A DNA stretch of 64,000 nucleotides. Source: an uncultured Alistipes sp. (GTDB lineage: Bacteria; Bacteroidota; Bacteroidia; Bacteroidales; Rikenellaceae). A program made the translations under genes and the position numbers. Under the pieces are notes generated by a model. The model was not told where the DNA came from. It saw only the letters and a program-made list of their open reading frames with translations, and ran no database searches. Shown here piece by piece: positions 62,161-64,000 of the stretch. The stretch covers positions 1 through 64,000 of the forward strand of contig CALUNE010000011.1 of the NCBI GenBank assembly GCA_944321945.1, written 5' to 3'. How positions within the stretch are numbered: position 1 is the first letter of the stretch; every line of letters starts with the position of its first letter.

Positions 62161-63822
62161 ATGCTGCTTGACCTCTTCCGACGGATCTCCGCACGGCAGA
62201 TCCTTTTCGCGGGATGCCTCGTGACGCTGCTCTACGCCCTCTTCAGCCAGGGGGTCTACCACTCCGACGAACACTACCAGATTCTGGAGTATGCCCACAT
62301 GAAGCTCTTCGGCACCCCCACGGTGGAGCATCTGGCCTGGGAGTACCCGTTGCAGATGCGCTCCGGCGTACAGCCGTTCGTGGCGTGGTGTGTGGGGCGT
62401 GGACTGCTGGCGGCCGGAATCTGGTCGCCCTGGCTGACGGTGAGGATTCTCCAGCTGCTGAGCGGATTGCTGTCGGTGGCTGTGCTGTGCTTCTTCTACC
62501 GGACGGTGCGTCGGGAACTCGATTCCGAGAACCGTTGCAAGTGGTTCCTGCTGACGGGGCTGTGCCTCTGGTTCATGGCCTATCTCCACGTCCATTTCAA
62601 CGCCGAGATGCTGGCGGGCAATCTGATGTTGCTGCTGGCGGCCCTGACGATCCGCTGCCAACGCCCCGAATGCCGGCCCGACGATCCGCGGGAATTCCTC
62701 CGCGGAGTGGTGCTGGGCGTGGTGGCCGGGGCCCTCTTTGTCGTGCGCTTTCAGACGGGATTCGCCCTGTTGGGCTACGGTATCTGGCTGTTGGTCTTCC
62801 GGCGCAGCTGGCGCCTCTACGCGGGGCTGGCGGCGGGTGTCGCGGTGATGCTGATGGTCGGTCTGGCGGCCGACTGCTGGCTATACGGCGAGTGGACCTG
62901 CACGCCGTGGAACTACCTGCGCGAGAATATTCTCCATGCCCGTATGGATCAGTTCCGTCATGAACCCTGGTGGTACTACCTGACGGCTCCGATTCTCGAC
63001 GGCGGCCTCTTTTTCGGACTGCTGCTGCTCGTGGCCACGATCGTCTTTTTCTGGCGTCATCCGAGGCACGTCGTCACCTGGATGCTCATTCCCTTTCTGC
63101 TTGTCCACTTCTTCCTGGCGCACAAGGAGATCCGTTTCTTCTTTCCGGCCCTCTTCTTTGCTCCGTGGTTTCTCGTGGAGCTGTTCCGCGGCTGCGGCGA
63201 GCGCTTTACGCGCAGAGGCTGGCAGTGGGCATTGGGTGTGCTGGCGGTGATGAATCTCGGCGCGATGGTCTACAACCTGACGCAGACAACTCCCGATATC
63301 AGTTTCTACAAGGTCATGCGCGACTATTGCCGCGGCAAGGGGGAGGTCGTGGCGCTGAATCTCGCCCACGAGACGACCTATTACAGCCGTCTGCAGAACT
63401 TCTCGGGCGAACCCCGTGTGACCGAGGCCCGTTTCTACATGCCGGCTAATCTCGACAACCGGCATTGTGCGACGCCCGAAGAACTCGCGGCGACGGCCCG
63501 GCGTTTGACGGCCGAAGGGGTGCAGGTCGTCGTGCTCTCCGAGGATCCCGATCTCGGAAAAAGCAGTTTGCTGCCGCTGCGCAAGGTGGTCTGGAGCCCC
63601 TATCCCGCGTGGGTGATGCGCTATTTCAACTTCAACGACTGGACGCGCTATGCCGTCCGTTCGAAAAATATCTACGAATGGGAGGCTCCCGCCGGTCCGG
63701 ACGCTGCAGCAGCCCCGGCCGGGACCGTTGTGTCGTCTGAAAATGCCGTTCCGGCCGGGAGTGCCGGATTCGGCGAGGCTGCATCGGAGCGTTCCGTTTC
63801 GGAATCCGGTGCCGCCGAATAG
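62161..63822 (+). CDS. GT22-family membrane mannosyltransferase (PIG-B/ALG9-like)
   Basis: 553 aa from the ATG at 62161; an in-frame TTG at 62143 is less likely. Polytopic inner-membrane protein with about 9-10 helices. The first loop has [17 protein letters not shown] and [14 protein letters not shown], the H(P/S)DE catalytic-loop and RS motifs of dolichol/polyprenyl-P-mannose-dependent GT22 enzymes. [14 protein letters not shown] (HKExRF) is also diagnostic. It probably adds a sugar to a lipid-linked glycan on the periplasmic side. The last 45 residues are Ala/Gly/Ser-rich and lie over the end of the convergent ogt gene. Confidence 0.88.
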   Translation: MLLDLFRRISARQILFAGCLVTLLYALFSQGVYHSDEHYQILEYAHMKLFGTPTVEHLAWEYPLQMRSGVQPFVAWCVGRGLLAAGIWSPWLTVRILQLLSGLLSVAVLCFFYRTVRRELDSENRCKWFLLTGLCLWFMAYLHVHFNAEMLAGNLMLLLAALTIRCQRPECRPDDPREFLRGVVLGVVAGALFVVRFQTGFALLGYGIWLLVFRRSWRLYAGLAAGVAVMLMVGLAADCWLYGEWTCTPWNYLRENILHARMDQFRHEPWWYYLTAPILDGGLFFGLLLLVATIVFFWRHPRHVVTWMLIPFLLVHFFLAHKEIRFFFPALFFAPWFLVELFRGCGERFTRRGWQWALGVLAVMNLGAMVYNLTQTTPDISFYKVMRDYCRGKGEVVALNLAHETTYYSRLQNFSGEPRVTEARFYMPANLDNRHCATPEELAATARRLTAEGVQVVVLSEDPDLGKSSLLPLRKVVWSPYPAWVMRYFNFNDWTRYAVRSKNIYEWEAPAGPDAAAAPAGTVVSSENAVPAGSAGFGEAASERSVSESGAAE

Positions 63823-64000
63823 CGGCGTTCAAGGGCCAGCAACTGCGCCTTGATCCCCACTCCGGCGGCATATCCCGTGAGCGAACCGTCGTTTCCGATG
63901 ACCCGGTGGCAGGGGATGACGATGGCGATCGGATTGCGGTGGTTGGCCATGCCGACGGCCCGGCAGGCTCGTGGATGCCCGATCTGACGGGCAATCTCGC
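63672..64000 (-). CDS. ogt: Methylated-DNA--protein-cysteine methyltransferase, C-terminal part (5' end outside window)
   Basis: The frame is open to the window edge. The visible part has [20 protein letters not shown], the active-site [10 protein letters not shown] with the acceptor Cys, and [16 protein letters not shown], the normal end of the Ogt fold. It repairs O6-alkylguanine by self-alkylation. The frame then continues about 50 residues in a low-complexity tail ([15 protein letters not shown]), so that the last 151 bp overlap the convergent mannosyltransferase gene. Confidence 0.92.
   Translation of the reverse strand, partial: EIARQIGHPRACRAVGMANHRNPIAIVIPCHRVIGNDGSLTGYAAGVGIKAQLLALERRYSAAPDSETERSDAASPNPALPAGTAFSDDTTVPAGAAAASGPAGASHS

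Overview
The window is chromosomal DNA from a GC-rich member of the Bacteroidales, most likely Alistipes (Rikenellaceae). The case rests on Bacteroidota-type promoters (TTTG, 19-20 bp, TAnnTTTG), the bamD-rpoZ-coaBC-recN gene order, TonB-dependent receptors with carboxypeptidase-regulatory domains, a nuo operon without nuoEFG, a fused nuoCD and a tryptophanase. The genus is an inference; there is no rRNA or tRNA to confirm it. I saw no phage, IS element or CRISPR array.

Layout. 0-1.3 kb: the 3' end of groEL and a frameshifted nucleotidyltransferase-like gene. 1.3-5.5 kb: a minus-strand operon bamD-rpoZ-coaBC-recN. 5.6-9.5 kb: greA, a G-rich tandem array, a small His/Cys-rich exported protein and a TonB receptor. 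9.5-13.4 kb: minus-strand mdh, about 700 bp of unexplained DNA, gcvH, birA and dapD. 13.4-25.3 kb: prolyl oligopeptidase, aspartokinase, a DUF4435 protein, SUI1, a large outer-membrane protein (protease-like domain, propeller, barrel), PBP1A and asd. dapD, lysC and asd are three steps of the diaminopimelate/lysine route, and PBP1A uses the resulting cell-wall precursors.

25.4-46.9 kb is the accessory centre: a polysaccharide-utilisation-like locus in three transcription blocks. Block 1 (minus) encodes GH105, a PL22-like propeller and a LacI regulator. Block 2 (plus) encodes a NRAMP-fold permease, an (alpha/alpha) toroid, a GlcN-6-P deaminase-like enzyme, a TonB receptor, a second toroid, a purple-acid-phosphatase-like enzyme and GH28. 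Block 3 (minus) encodes a TIM-barrel isomerase, a GH20-like enzyme and a malectin-tailed GH2. There is no SusD. A palindrome, CGTGTTCGAACACG, lies between blocks 1 and 2, and variants lie upstream of block 3, one of them overlapping a good promoter. These are probably the LacI operators and tie the three blocks into one regulon. The enzymes suggest an acidic, uronate-containing and possibly amino-sugar- or phosphate-bearing glycan, but the substrate is not known.

47-52 kb: sialate O-acetylesterase, tryptophanase, superoxide dismutase, a beta-barrel protein and a small exported protein. 52.2-62.0 kb: the ten-gene nuoA-B-CD-H-I-J-K-L-M-N operon. 62.1-64 kb: a GT22-type membrane mannosyltransferase whose end overlaps a convergent O6-alkylguanine-DNA methyltransferase that runs out of the window.

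A second theme is three G-rich tandem arrays sharing the core GGGGCCGA (or GGTGGCCGA). They lie just 3' of the stop codons of greA, aspartokinase and PBP1A, all in the same orientation.
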